From: Brugia malayi
Taxonomy: Eukaryota > Nematoda > Chromadorea > Rhabditida > Onchocercidae
Direction: 5' to 3'
Length of the DNA stretch: 64,000 nt
Assembly (NCBI RefSeq): GCF_000002995.4
Contig: NW_025062478.1
Location: 12,334,001 to 12,398,000 of the forward strand
A program made the translations under genes and the position numbers. The notes beneath the pieces were generated by a model. That model saw only the letters and a program-made list of their open reading frames with translations, was not told the DNA's origin and did not search any database. This document shows positions 12,069 through 23,544 of this stretch, in pieces; position 1 is the first letter of the stretch; each line of letters starts with the position of its first letter.

Positions 12069-15000
12069 TCAATGAGTATTACTTTCATTGCAGAGAAGCC
12101 ATTCTGGTATTTGAAACTTATTATTGTGATCTCTGCTATCAATTGCTTTTTTGAATTGTTCGATGACAGATTTAAAGTCAACAGGCGCTGAACCTGTCTT
12201 TGAAAGCATTTCTCTGCAAATATTCAAATTTAAGAGTTGAAAAAAAAAAAAAAAAAATGCTCATTCGAAAACTTTTGGAATCTAATCTATCATCATAAGA
12301 AAACTCATTTTTTATTATCCTTTTGGATTAGTCATATTTCTCTTAGGTCTACGAAATTCGACCCTATGTCTTGCAAGGTGTTAATTTTCAAATAGCATCA
12401 TTTTGAAGGACGAACCGATAAATTTGTCTTAATTGTCGTGGCAACTTTTTAAAAGCGTTTGTTTTGTAAAAATATGTTTTAATATAGCAAATTCGATCCT
12501 CATCATCATTTAGTGATCGCCATGGTAATCTGAAATTTCAATGAAACCATTACAAATTAGAAACTTTTAATTTGCTAAAATAAATAACATGCAATAAGTT
12601 ATTACTGTAAAGAGCAATTGTAATTTCTGGAAACTTAAAATGACACAAAATTACCCGAACATTTTTCGAACTCCCTATAAAATGCTATTATCCTAATCTC
12701 CATTGGTATGATACGAGTCTCATTACAATACTAGTCCTCTTTGTCTTTTGCTAATTTTATTGGTTCACTGATGCTAACAAGATTACTGAGAAAACATACT
12801 TTCCATGTAACATTTCAGCAATCATATAAATTACTGATATAATATCATCCGAAGGGCCTTGTTCACGTCCCCAATGTGCTCTTACAGAGCTGTACCGGTA
12901 GGATCCAATAAATGGTACAAATATGCGTGGCCTAAAATTGAAAAAACTTTCCACAAAAAAAAAAAAAAAAAAAGAAAAAAGAAAAAAGACTGGCTTATTA
13001 GATTTCAAGTTATAATGATACATTTGACGTTTTGTTTTTATACTTCACAGACCATCTTATCACTTATCAATCTATCAGTAACTGATTCAGAGTAGCACAT
13101 ACTTGCATGGCCAAGGTAAAACAGCACTGAAATCTGTGATAATCATCTTCTCCAATATATTTTTCTTTGTTAATGGATTTGTAATTGCAAAATTAAACGG
13201 CGTTACAAAACGGTGTACAAAACCGGCACGATTCAGTGATGCTAATGCACGAACACAACCAAGACCGATCATTAAAGCCAATATAGTTGGTACTGTCCTA
13301 AAAGAATTTTAGTCAATTTTGTTCAAAATATTTTTGCCATTCCTTATCTCCTTCAAAATATTCAGAAAGGATAAAGCATTAAAATAAGTAAGCAAAATTT
13401 TTAACTAAATACAAATGAAATATTTTTTTCAAAATTCTTGCTTTATTGTACTAACCATTACCTGAATATATGATAAATAGAATAAATTAACTTTTTTTTT
13501 CTTTTTTTTTTTTTTAAATTTTAGATAGAAAGATCAAATGTCTTCTGTGCGTAATGAATATGTATGAAATATTTTTTCAAATACAATTATAAATTTTATT
13601 AAAAATGATTCTTTCTCTTTTAATTTACTTTTATTTTCACTCTTTTCATGAAATTTTTTGCTTCTTTTCATTAACTTTTAGACTTTTAAATTAAGTTTAT
13701 CTATTAATTTCTTTAATTTCTGGGATAATTTTTTTTTTTTGCTTACTCAATTATAATCAGTTATAATTAATTAACAATACATATTCACGATATATGTTGC
13801 AAAAAGCTTTTAAAAATCCCAAATGTGAAATTTTTTAAATTTTAAGATTGCCATATTTTGGAAGAAATTTTTGTAATTAAAGAAATTAAGTATGATTACA
13901 GAGCAAATTACTAAAATAATATTTAAAATTGAACTATTTTTTAAAAAACTGCAGTAAAAGTGACATTTAAGTTAAATTCTCGAAGTTTGCTTTTTAAGTA
14001 ATTAAGTAAATGATAAAATTTTACAGGTGATGGATCAGGAAAATACCGAATAAAGCAAAGTATAATCAAAGATTTCATTTCCCAATATAATAATATGAAT
14101 TCGTTAACTTTAAATCACTATGAGATGATAGATAAAGTCATTAGTTACATTATTTCAAAATCAAAAAGCTAATTTTGCTAACTTATAACTTCATTTTATG
14201 TACGTTGAAAGTGATTAACCTCTGCGGTGATAAAAAAGAAAGCACCGACACAGGTGTAGCATCATATTTGATGATCACAAATGGTCGACCACCAAGTTCC
14301 GGGTCGTGTTCTTCTTCTTGTTCACCTTCGCTTCCGAAATAAAGCTGTAATTATGTCGTAAATTCTAGTTTAAATTTCTTATCAGGTATATGACAGTTGA
14401 ATAATACTTTTAGGAAAAATATATACTATAACTATTTGGAATTTTTTTCAGTAAATATTTAAAACTAGGATGTTTTGAGGTTGCAAATAGTCTTAAAATG
14501 AACTTTTATTTATCTAGTATTTTCAATTTAATCTAATTTATTCTCATATGTAAATGAAAATGAAGATCAGAGGATGTACAGCTTCATTTTATAAATTATT
14601 TAAATGAGTAAATGAATAGTCTTAGAATTCAAACATAGCAAGAATGTCTATAACTAGTCATATTTACTGGAATTGATATCAGTACTGAACTTTTTCAATT
14701 TTTCCACGTTGAACAATTTCTGGAAAGTGTGCACTTCTATCCTTAACTGTTTCTAAAACTTTGATGGTCATATGGATTGGTCCGTACGATTCGGCATGCC
14801 GTCCAATCATCGCATACAATGGCTAAATATATATATTTGTTCTTCAAATATTAAATAAGCTTGTAAATTTTTCTTATATTTTTCTCTCAATGCATTCCGG
14901 ATCTAACAGATCCATAAACAATATAAATTCAAATTTTATACCTGTCAATTGATTCAACTACAAATCGAAAAAGGCCATAGTTCTATTACCATCTAAAGTC

Positions 15001-15272
15001 GAACAGTTTTCATTTAGTAAAGTTATTATACGATATAGAATGCTTATCATTACTGCTACTGATAAGAATTTTTTTGAATTTGTCTCTTCAAACTTCTTAT
15101 CACAACTATTAGCTACTAAAACCTTTTCTTTTTCTCCCTTTGGATAATCGTCATGTATGTGAAAATACATAAATGCCTTCTCTACTGGTTCATCAACATG
15201 TCCCATAATCACATAGCGATTTCCAATGACACCGCAAACATTGCTCGGTGTTTCATCAATACCTTCAAACAT
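12069..15272 (-). CDS. Divergent CK1/TTBK-family protein kinase, probably a pseudokinase
   Basis: Exons on the minus strand: 15272-15123, 14822-14691, 14344-14220, 13297-13103, 12931-12800, 12529-12416, 12213-12069; 993 nt, 330 residues, phases continuous. The CK1-type layout is clear: an N-lobe ending in AHFPEIVQRGKIEK, the hinge region RPFVIIKYDATP, GLGCVRALASLNRAGFVHR, ITDFS, FIGSYRYSSVRAHWGREQGP and DDIISVIYMIAEMLHGKLPW. Nematodes have greatly expanded this kinase branch. Key residues are altered: no glycine-rich loop (GHVDEPVEK), the beta-3 lysine motif reads YAMIGRH, HRD reads HRF, and DFG reads DFS. The HRD-loop Asn (HRFVTPFN) and the DFG Asp remain. I infer little or no phosphotransfer, with a binding or scaffold role. 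The join of exons 1 and 2 is the weakest; an alternative small exon near 14982-14942 was considered. Confidence 0.75.
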
Positions 15273-15687
15273 TTGTCAGTAATTTCGATGACTAATCTCT
15301 TTGTTTATTGTTTCAAGACTTTATGGCTAAATTAAAGCCGTAAGCTGCCTCCTCTTGATTGTTTTACTTTGAAATATGACAAGTAACTTTTGAAATGACT
15401 TCTTAAATGATGTGTCATCATTTATGCAAATGCCTGCTAATTCCAGAATGATTCATCATTAATCTTTTGTGATGAAAAGATCATTATCACTTATGCAGAT
15501 TATCAGATTTATTATGCAAATTATGACTTTCCACATAATTTAACATAAAGAATATTTCATAGTGATCATTTATAGCTTAAAAATATCACTTAATCCTTTC
15601 TTTAGCTATCACAACTATACTTATTTCTCTAAATTTGAATTTGACTCAACAAAACATTTTAAAAAATCGAAAAATATCATTTTTTCT
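15273..15687. other. Intergenic gap between pseudokinase and collagen
   Basis: About 415 nt separate the collagen stop from the pseudokinase ATG, both genes being on the minus strand. It should hold the collagen 3' UTR and the pseudokinase promoter. ATTTATGC/TTTATGCAAAT-like octamers recur near 15420, 15490 and 15510. No coding exon was seen. Confidence 0.4.
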
Positions 15688-17557
15688 TCATTTCTGCCTT
15701 GCGTAGCCATTTGCACTTTCTTCACGTTTCGGACACGGACAGTACTGAAATTTTCAATTGAATTTTGGATATTATTGAAGTTGTAAATTGAAGTAATTTC
15801 ATTCTAAAATAAATGTTTGCAATTTACAGTTGTGTCAGGTATACACTGATTTGGAACATAGTTCTGGTCAAAAAAAAAATATTGAAATACTCACTTCAGC
15901 GTCTTTTCCTGGTAGTCCTGGAGGTCCAACTTTCCCAGTTGGACCAGCAGCTCCCTGTGGTCCTTGAGGTCCAGGATTTCCTGAAATTTTGTAGATGCTG
16001 AAAATGACCGTTAACTGTTAAACTGCTATAATTTTTTTGTGTAATACTTAAAATCCATTAATTAATAATTCTATGATAAATTTTTCATACACACTAACCA
16101 GGTTTTCCCGGAGGACCAGTGATACCGAATGGAGCATTACGACCAGCAATCCCAGGTGGTCCTCTTGGTCCTACTGGTCCCGGTTCACCTTTCAAGCCGG
16201 GATGACCTACTGGATGCTCTGCATTTTCACCTTTTTTACCAGGCAGTCCTGCTGGTCCGTCAGCACCTAAATTAGTTGCAGTTTCATCTTCGATTTCATT
16301 TAGACTCTCATCCATGCCAAAATTTTCATAACTTTAATATGAACAAAAAACATGATTTTTTACTTTCGAGTTCTTTAAAAGCTTCAAAAATCAATTATTT
16401 TATTAAATTCCTCAATATTTTGATAAATAAATGAATTACCACGTGGTCCTGGTGGTCCAGGCTCACCAGGTGGACCAGGGTTCCCATTTCGTCCTGGCAA
16501 GCCAGCTCGTCCTTTGCTTCCGCTTAGTCCACGTGGTCCGGGACGTCCCAAAGCTCCTGGTGCACCTTGAGGACCAGCTGGACATCTGAAGCAACCTACA
16601 GTAGTTTTGCTTAGTTTAATATTCATCCCATCAGCACCTGGTTTACCATCCATACCTGGCATTCCATCCTCTCCTGCAAAATCAAATCAAGTTACATTTC
16701 TTGAGCAATTTTTTCACTTAAAAGTATAGCGGTTTTTTGTTAATACCTTTATGGCCAGGTGGTCCTTTGGGACCCGGCGGACCTGGTGGACATTTATTAT
16801 CAATACGGCATCCTGCAAATAGACGAATTAAAAGCATTTCATTAAGTAACAGTAATCAAAAGACATTTCAAAATTGCAAAACATGCCACATGTAGCGTCA
16901 CTGTCCCCTGATCCAGAAGGTGTAGGTGTTGTTGGACTTGTAGCACTGGCAGCTTCGGTTTTCAAACTTTCATGTTGATGAGAGCGTATACTACCATCAT
17001 TTCCATTTGTTGTTGTCTCAAACTGATATGACACTGTGGCTGAACCATTTCTAGTACTGTCATCACCTTCACTCTTATCATCATATTGTCGTCGAAATCG
17101 CTTTTTTCGAGCAAGCTGTATCATATCTTTCCATAAATCATCTGTTGTTGCCTAAATTTCATTGAAGTGATTAGTTTGAGACAGAAAAAAAAAAAAGAAA
17201 AAAAAAAAGGATTACAACTATATTTATCTTTCTTTATAATCATTTTCTGTTCATTATTATTCTCTTTATGCTAATTTTATGGAAAGTTTCATTTAAAATA
17301 TGTTATCATAGAGGAATGAGCCCAATCTAATAATTGTAATAAATGATTGTTGTTATAATCTGATAAATGTTATCTTGAAATATTTGAATATAAATTAATT
17401 ATACCCTGAATGTACTAATTTCTGAATCCAGTTGATTCCAGGTCTTTTGTACATCGCTGTAAATCATTAGGATAGCAAATAAGCATGCTACTAATGACAC
17501 ACCACTTATTGTTGATGCTATCAGTGTCACCTGATGCACTTTCATCCTTATCAACAT
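15688..17557 (-). CDS. Cuticular collagen
   Basis: Structural collagen of the nematode cuticle, secreted by hypodermis. Exons: 17557-17405, 17151-16902, 16812-16747, 16673-16440, 16266-16099, 15980-15895, 15744-15688; 1014 nt, 337 residues. The N-terminus has a hydrophobic signal/anchor segment (about residues 8-31, [20 protein letters not shown]), then [13 protein letters not shown] and [10 protein letters not shown] subtilisin-type processing site RKKRFRR follows at residues 66-72 (homology box A of the family). A Ser/Thr-rich spacer leads to Cys-flanked Gly-X-Y blocks ([20 protein letters not shown]), interrupted several times. The protein ends with the conserved YCPCPKR plus 11 residues. 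The donor ending exon 2 (GTGACG at 16901-16896) was chosen because the nearby GTGGCA would create an in-frame TGA. ATG 17545, four codons further in, is an alternative start. Confidence 0.92.
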
Positions 17558-19170
17558 GGAATAATAATAATATTAGCATTTAAATCAATGTTATCTCCTA
17601 CATTTTCACAATGCATTCGGAACTGGAAATCATTTCCGAAAACATTAAGTTGCTGAGGATAACTTTTCTAGTAACAACAAAACTGAAAATTACAATTCAT
17701 CTGAAATGAATAATTTTCTTATCCCTTTTTTCAAAAACGTCCCAATTGGAGAATGATCATCAGAATTGTTGATGGAAAGACTCTGCCACCTTTCAAAGCA
17801 ATTTCAAAAACAAATAAATGAAGAAAAACACATCCATTTCACAAGGAAGATCTCTTTTTTTTTTTTTTTGTTTTGAGAGGGATTGGACTTTTGGAATAAA
17901 TTTAGGCCACATTTTTGAATAAACTGAAGAAAATACACTGACTAATTTCCAATTTTTTTACACATTTTCTGTGCATTAGGTCATCCAACTTCCTTCAGTG
18001 AATTTATTTTCAAAACTGCGAAATTAGGACAGAGTAAATGGTAAAAGAAGAGACCCGATTCGGTTTTGCATAGAATTGATGCGATTTTTTTAACGATAAG
18101 AAGAAACAAGACTAACGACTAATCTTAACATTATGTGTCTTCCTCCATTTTTTTTCAATTCCATCACCTAAAAACAGTTGAAAATGTAGGCCATTAGATC
18201 AAGAGCTAAAGTTGTTCTGACTTAATGGCAATCTCTCGCATTTAGAACAATATCAAGACTGTATCAACGGCAAAATCGCCCTCAGTTTTTGATAGCGATT
18301 TATTTATCATGAATTTTCGGCATGTACATCAATTCAAATCTCCTAAAGTTATTATTTTTTCAACATAGATATTCTCAATTGTCGATGCATTTCCGAAATT
18401 CCGGAACTTTGCGATGATTCCTCATCCATAGTACAACTTAAAACAGCGCGAAGAATCCAATACAAGATAGCATAGAATCCATCAAAATATTAGTGTTTTT
18501 TAGATAAGGTGATGTCAACATTTGAAATGACACTTGCTGTTGAAATGAGCCAACAATTTAAAATTTCCTGGGTTATATAGATTGTAAGACAACTGTGACA
18601 AGGAACAATAATTGAGAATGGGATACTTTTCGTAATTCATGAAACATTACTTACTTTCCGATCAGTCATACTTTCGTTACTGTGAGGAATTCACAAAATT
18701 TAAATGCTTGAAAAGCCTTCACTTGAGAAGTAATTCTTCATATCATATTTTTATTAAACACAGTGTCTTTATGTTGAAATCACCAAAAAAGTATATAAAT
18801 ATTTATTAAACATCTACCATATACGCAATCAATTACATCGAGTAAAAACTATATAAGTCATCACTTTTTCAATTCTATAAAACTGTACTTATGAATTTCT
18901 GACCTAAATTTCATTTGAAAAGTTAAGATGTACTTCTATAAGCATCTATGTCCTTCATATTTAATTCCTCATTAATCGCATTTTTACAGACTATGAAGAG
19001 TTCACAAAAATTTACATGCATTAAAATGTGAGATATAATCCAGTAGCTACTTCAAATTATTATATTTCTTCGCGTTAAACTACTAAACTACCATATTTTC
19101 CAGAAGTGATAATTTTTCTGAATCCTAATAAATAAGCAAAGCAGTAACAAAAACTATGCAATCATAAGTT
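17558..19170. other. Intergenic region upstream of collagen
   Basis: 1.6 kb between the collagen start and the NDUFA2 stop, both on the minus strand. It is the likely collagen promoter plus the NDUFA2 3' UTR. I saw no open frame with family similarity or convincing splice sites. A T run lies near 17857-17869. Confidence 0.45.
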
Positions 19171-19752
19171 TCACGAAACTTTGCCAGTAACTAAATCCTT
19201 GATAATGTCCAGCACTTTGTATCGTGAGATATTATCCAGCGGGATACTTTTTTCAATACCGCAATTGTACCTAAACTATATGCCATGATAGAAAATCAAG
19301 AGTGCTACGAAATAATTTTTTATGAATTACAGTCGGGACAACTAGCGGGTAGTAGTAAAACAAAGCAAACTGTATAACAAGTATGCACCAGAACAATCCA
19401 AAAAGTAAACCAATGAGTCATAAATTAAAGATAAGTAGCTTATATTATAGTAGAGAGACAAGGAATCTATTAGTGACTGACCTTGAATCGGTCAGCTCCT
19501 CTTGACCAGTGCACAGCAGTTATTGACTACGTAATAAGGAAGAAATACAAACCTGGCATAAACTTTAGGTTGTACTCCACTGCATTCTCGGATCAATATC
19601 GGGAACTGTCGATTGGCCTTCTTTAAAGGTACATAATCATTCTCGATGAAACTTCTCACACCAGCACTAGCTGATGAGGTAGGACACAGATGGATACGCA
19701 ATTCACGCAGTGCTCCTTGTCCAAGCTTTATTGCTACTCCCGAAGATGCCAT
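19171..19752 (-). CDS. NDUFA2: NADH dehydrogenase (ubiquinone) 1 alpha subcomplex subunit 2
   Basis: Accessory B8 subunit of mitochondrial complex I, with a thioredoxin-like fold. Two exons, 19752-19553 and 19270-19171, give 300 nt and 99 residues, the normal family length. The sequence matches along its whole length: [53 protein letters not shown], then [12 protein letters not shown] and a C-terminal helix ending LVTGKVS. Splicing restores the Arg codon split at the exon junction (AG|G). A TTTCAG acceptor lies 7 nt before the ATG (19761-19760). The gene is divergent from the gene starting at 20664, about 0.9 kb away. Identification is firm. Confidence 0.96.
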
Positions 19753-19766
19753 TTCTCATCTGAAAT
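19753..19766 (-). promoter_or_regulatory. Candidate spliced-leader acceptor of NDUFA2
   Basis: On the minus strand, AATTTCAG ends at 19760 and is followed by only 7 nt before the ATG. That is a typical distance for a nematode trans-splice site, and it leaves almost no room for a conventional 5' UTR. Confidence 0.6.
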
Positions 19767-20328
19767 TGATGTTACCAATAATCTATTCGTAAATCTCTTA
19801 TCTACTATTAATTCTGGATTCCTTTACTAATATCGTTAAAAAAGAAAGAACGTAAGGATGAGACAGGAATAGGACTGTGGATCGATTTACAATTATAAAT
19901 AAGACATTCATCTCCAACACTATAACAACATCTGCCCATTTCTCTGACCATTTAAGATAAAATATCCGAAATCGCTCTTCACACGGCCTGAAAAGAGGAC
20001 CAAGCCTATCACTCACTGATATAGTGTCAGTGCGAAAATACTCTTCCCGAGAGAGACATTCGATGCTAGAGTAAGGGCATTCAAGTGATAGGAATATGAA
20101 AAAAAAACAAAACAATTGGAACTATGAGCAAACAACTTCATATACCTTTGACATGTATAAATTGCAAACTCAAAATGACATTTGCAGTTTATCGAAGATA
20201 TTTTCATGCAAACCATTTATCAGACATTGACAATTACTTATTTCTCAAATCATTGATAGGCTAATAACTTAACAATTGAGCAAGGTAAGATAACGATTAT
20301 ACTCGAACTCCTTCCTTTTTCTTGCATG

Positions 20329-20587
20329 CATATTCTTTGCTGCAAAGCGATAAATAATATCAGAAAGCATTCAGTGAGATCGTCGATTTTGCACAATGGC
20401 CTAATCGGTCGGCTGCATCTTAGCGAGCTATCGCTTGTTGTTGAATTTGCTAAGGTTCATCCGGGGCGCATTTTGTATTTGCAGGTTTTAGTCTTGTTTC
20501 CCATAAAACTTTACCTAACATTTGGGTGGGGTAAGGTAATTCCTTCCTCCATAAGATAGTATCCATATTCTTTGCCGCAAAGAGATA
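20329..20587. repeat. Two copies of a 24-nt palindrome-centred element
   Basis: Copy 1 (20329-20352) and copy 2 (20564-20587) differ at two positions. The consensus is CATATTCTTTGCYGCAAAGMGATA, given in parts as CATATT, CTTTGCYGCAAAG and MGATA. The core of copy 2 is a perfect inverted repeat, TCTTTGC-C-GCAAAGA; copy 1 has one arm mismatch. The symmetric core and the location between divergent genes fit a dimeric-factor binding site, which is inference. Confidence 0.55.
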
Positions 20588-20635
20588 TGTTGATTCCTAT
20601 TTACTTCATTCAACTTCACTAATTATCTCTGGGCA

Positions 20636-20664
20636 TTCTTTCAGATCATTCTTATTTTGAAGAA
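20636..20664 (+). promoter_or_regulatory. Candidate spliced-leader acceptor upstream of 20664
   Basis: ATTCTTTCAG ends at 20644 and is followed by 19 nt to the ATG. It supports the chosen start as the 5' end of a mature mRNA. Confidence 0.45.
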
Positions 20665-23150
20665 TGTCTGCAAAACCTACGGTAAGTGAAAAATGCCTAA
20701 CGTTCCTATACTTATCATTTCAATAATATTTCCTGTCACAATTGTTTGTAAATGAGATATTTCATGCAAAAGAAAGAAGCAAGGCTGGAATAGCTTGAAA
20801 GAAATTGTTTTTCTTTCTTCATGAGTACTATTTCGTTTCTTTATGTTGTAAAATAAGTAATTGTAAGACATGAAGTGACAATCCAGCATAATGCAAGTTT
20901 TGTTCAGAAAATTAAAAGTGTTTTGGGTGATTTAGCGTGGTTGTGGGGATAGTGGTAGAAGGAAAGACAGGGATCAGATGGACGTAGAGGGTGCTTTAGC
21001 GTTGGATCTGGCAGAACTGGAGGCAATGTTGGCGATTGATAGCGAACAAGTACGATATGATGAGCAAGTAAAGGTTGTTGTCTCAGTGAACAGATTTTTT
21101 ATCCCATTTTTTCAATAGAGCGATTAAAGGTTGTGTTTCAAGATAATGTAGGGAAAAATGGGATATTCATATATAAGATTATATTTGCTGAGACGCCTTA
21201 AAAAACTTATTTTTAGGGACGAGATTTTCGAATGGAAGGATGCTCTAAACCTTGTTCTTCTGTTGATGCATGTGGTAGTCAGTTTGCTGTAGAGGTAAAT
21301 TCAGGAAGAAAAAAACCATCGATCTCACAAGACGAAATGAAGTATGGGATAGTTTCAGTTTTCATATTATTGTTTTTACGAAGATAATTTGTCGTTTTTT
21401 GCATTCGTGAAAGTTAGGCCACAAAAATAGAGATTCAAAAGAATGAAGTTCACATCTTTATCATTCCTGATATACAGCTCATTTGTCATTGTACTTGACT
21501 AATAGTTTTGTTTGATGTGTCTGAATTTATAAATTTCATTTGTTATTAGAAAACGGCGAAGGCGAAGAGATGATGAAGATCGAGCTTCACAGAAGGCAGA
21601 ATTTCCGCCGTTATCTTTGACGGATGATAAACTGGACCATGCTAATTCAGTTAATGATGACAGTATACCTAATGTATCGAAAGATAAAAAACAGAGATCT
21701 GATAATACACGATTTCAGGATTCAGTGGTAAAAGATTTTTTTCTCTTTTTCTTGAAAAGGAAACGGAAAATAGAAGAAAGATTATGATAGAAGGAAGATT
21801 TTAAATTATTTTGCAAGTTTTTTAGGGCTTAAAATCGTCGCTGACATTAACAACTCCCCCACCTGAAATTGATGACAGCTACAGTATTTTTACTAAACCT
21901 ACACCACCAGATGATGTGAAACGCAGAAATCCTCGTGTTTATTCATATAGTCCGATTTCACGAACTCGCTTGACTGTTCCTAAACGTCAATTTTCTCCTG
22001 AACCTGCCCGAAAAACTGCGAAAAGTTCGTTTTTAATCTTATTTGTAATCAAGTTCTGACACTAGCTTTCCGTTCTACTAATTTGATAGACTTCTGATAA
22101 GTTTGATCACTTGGTGAATAATCTAGCACATTATTATTTTTCATTTTATTGTCTTGCACCATCCATAATTTTTCGGAATAAATGAATATTGATAAACGAT
22201 TCATTGACTGTAATAATTGTGTTTAGTTGACAATAGTTTAAGTTATGTTCGCTAGACTTTGTTAGATTCTAAAACATGAATAAAACCTTAAAAATTCATG
22301 GTGATATGCTCAATTGTAGTGAAATCTTAGTTACTTTTTTATATTTAGTATTGATCGGTCCGAGAAGAATAACCGAAACTGTTTACTTGTCGGATTTGAC
22401 GAAAATTTTGTGCAAGGTGAAAGTTAGAGAATTTTCACTGCCGTTTGGCTTTACCTTGAAGTATAAGAAACGGTTTGCGGATGAATCGAAGTCAGAGACA
22501 GTTTCTCTGAATTTACATGGTTTGGTTTTATTTTTAGACCTAGGAAAGATTTTTTTTCTTACGTTTTGAATAGCTTTAGCTTATGAGGATAAAAAATTCC
22601 TATAAATTAAAAATGAAAGGCTCAAGTCCAGTATAGTTATATATCTGTATTTTATTATAATATAAATAATTTTAATGACAGCTTTACTTTAGTTATCTTT
22701 CGCTTTTCGGCATCTTTTGTCTATTTCTGATTTTTAAATCCTCTTTACGAAGTTCAATTTTCAGATGGCAGGGATTCGGACGATGTTAATTCCTTACAGT
22801 TGTCTTCTGAAAATGATGTTGAAAATGAGTTAAAAAAAGAAACCTCATCAATACTTGACATTGCGATGAATACTGAACACGTTGCCATTTCTGCCCAAAA
22901 AGAAGATGAGATAGGAACCTCAAAATCACACAATGAGTCAAAGTACCGCCGAGGGTGGAAGCGATTGAATATGAATTCTACTGCAAGAAAAATAAGTTCT
23001 ACTTCAAGTGCGGCAATACCGGTACGGTATGCTGTAAAGGAAGAATCGCCGACTCCATTAAATATATCAATTTCAAAGACAACAAAAGGGAAGCCACGGA
23101 AAAGAGCAGCGTTGATCAAATTGAAACGAGGCAAGCCTCGTAAGAAGTAG
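20664..23150 (+). CDS. Basic, low-complexity protein of unknown function (possibly 5' part of KANSL3 gene)
   Basis: I do not recognise the family. Exons: 20664-20681, 20936-21067, 21217-21341, 21550-21727, 21826-22024, 22765-23150; 1038 nt, 345 residues, phases continuous. An N-terminal acidic helix (GALALDLAELEAMLAIDSEQ) is followed by KKRRRRRDDEDRASQ, a Ser/Pro-rich middle (LTTPPPEIDDSYS; SYSPISRTRLTVPKRQFSP) and a Lys/Arg-rich tail (GKPRKRAALIKLKRGKPRKK). This composition suggests a disordered nuclear protein. A TTTCAG acceptor lies 19 nt before the ATG. The stop at 23148-23150 sits just after a perfect donor-like GTAAGAAG (23140-23147), so the last exon may really be spliced onward towards KANSL3. 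The phase does not fit the next visible exon directly, so it is kept as a separate gene. Confidence 0.55.
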
Positions 23151-23544
23151 GAATTCTTGTGGAGTAACTGATTTTTTTTTTGTCAAACTTTGGAAATAGT
23201 AAACGCTATTGTTTACATAAGTGTTCACGCTTGTATTTCGAATAAATAAGCACATAAACAATGATTTAATAGAAAATGAACCGATTATTCATATTTGTGT
23301 TTTAAAAATGTTGACACATGCAGGATAATGATTTAAGAAGCTGATATAAGCATGTGTTACATTAAAGTCAATAAGTCCTGTTAAAATTAAATGGCGCTTG
23401 ATATAAATTTTTTGGAATGGATAAATTTTTTAACTGCATTGTGAAATTTACAAATGGTTTTCTAACATCACAGTTTGCGCTTTAATTTAGCTATTCCTTT
23501 CAATATTGTGAATTTCCGTTTTTACATAATTATTCACTTTTTAG
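23151..23544. other. Gap between the 20664 gene and the KANSL3 exons
   Basis: About 390 nt without a confirmed exon. An AATAAA polyadenylation-type signal lies near 23241, supporting a gene end at 23150. An ATG at about 23390 opens an 18-codon frame (MALDINFLEWINFL...) that could, through a weak GTGAAA donor, join the 23545 exon in phase. It is a candidate but unproven KANSL3 first exon. Confidence 0.35.

Larger units (their letters stand above)
19753..20663. promoter_or_regulatory. Divergent promoter region, NDUFA2 and gene at 20664
   Basis: This is the only stretch between two divergently transcribed genes (starts at 19752 minus and 20664 plus). It carries two copies of a 24-nt element at 20329-20352 and 20564-20587, described separately. 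Open frames on either strand here (19798-20216 minus; 20326-20559 plus) show no family similarity and are not called. Confidence 0.45.

Noticed and set aside
12859..13095. Plus-strand open frame with a Lys-rich stretch
   Set aside because: Antisense shadow of a pseudokinase exon and its poly-A/T intron.
14942..14982. Small alternative pseudokinase exon (NYGLFRFVVESID), resembling a glycine-loop strand
   Set aside because: Its 3' phase does not join the next exon (14822), which is open in one frame only; direct splicing 15123/14822 is in phase.
19798..20216. Two overlapping minus-strand open frames upstream of NDUFA2
   Set aside because: Composition and splice sites do not fit coding sequence, and they lie in the divergent promoter region.
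20326..20559. Plus-strand 77-codon frame before the 20664 gene
   Set aside because: No family similarity; overlaps the repeated palindromic element and has no in-phase splice to the 20936 exon.
22276..22569. Plus-strand 97-codon frame between exons of the 20664 gene
   Set aside because: Lies in the 22025-22764 intron; the frame ends without a donor and has no similarity. A nested or alternative exon is possible but unsupported.
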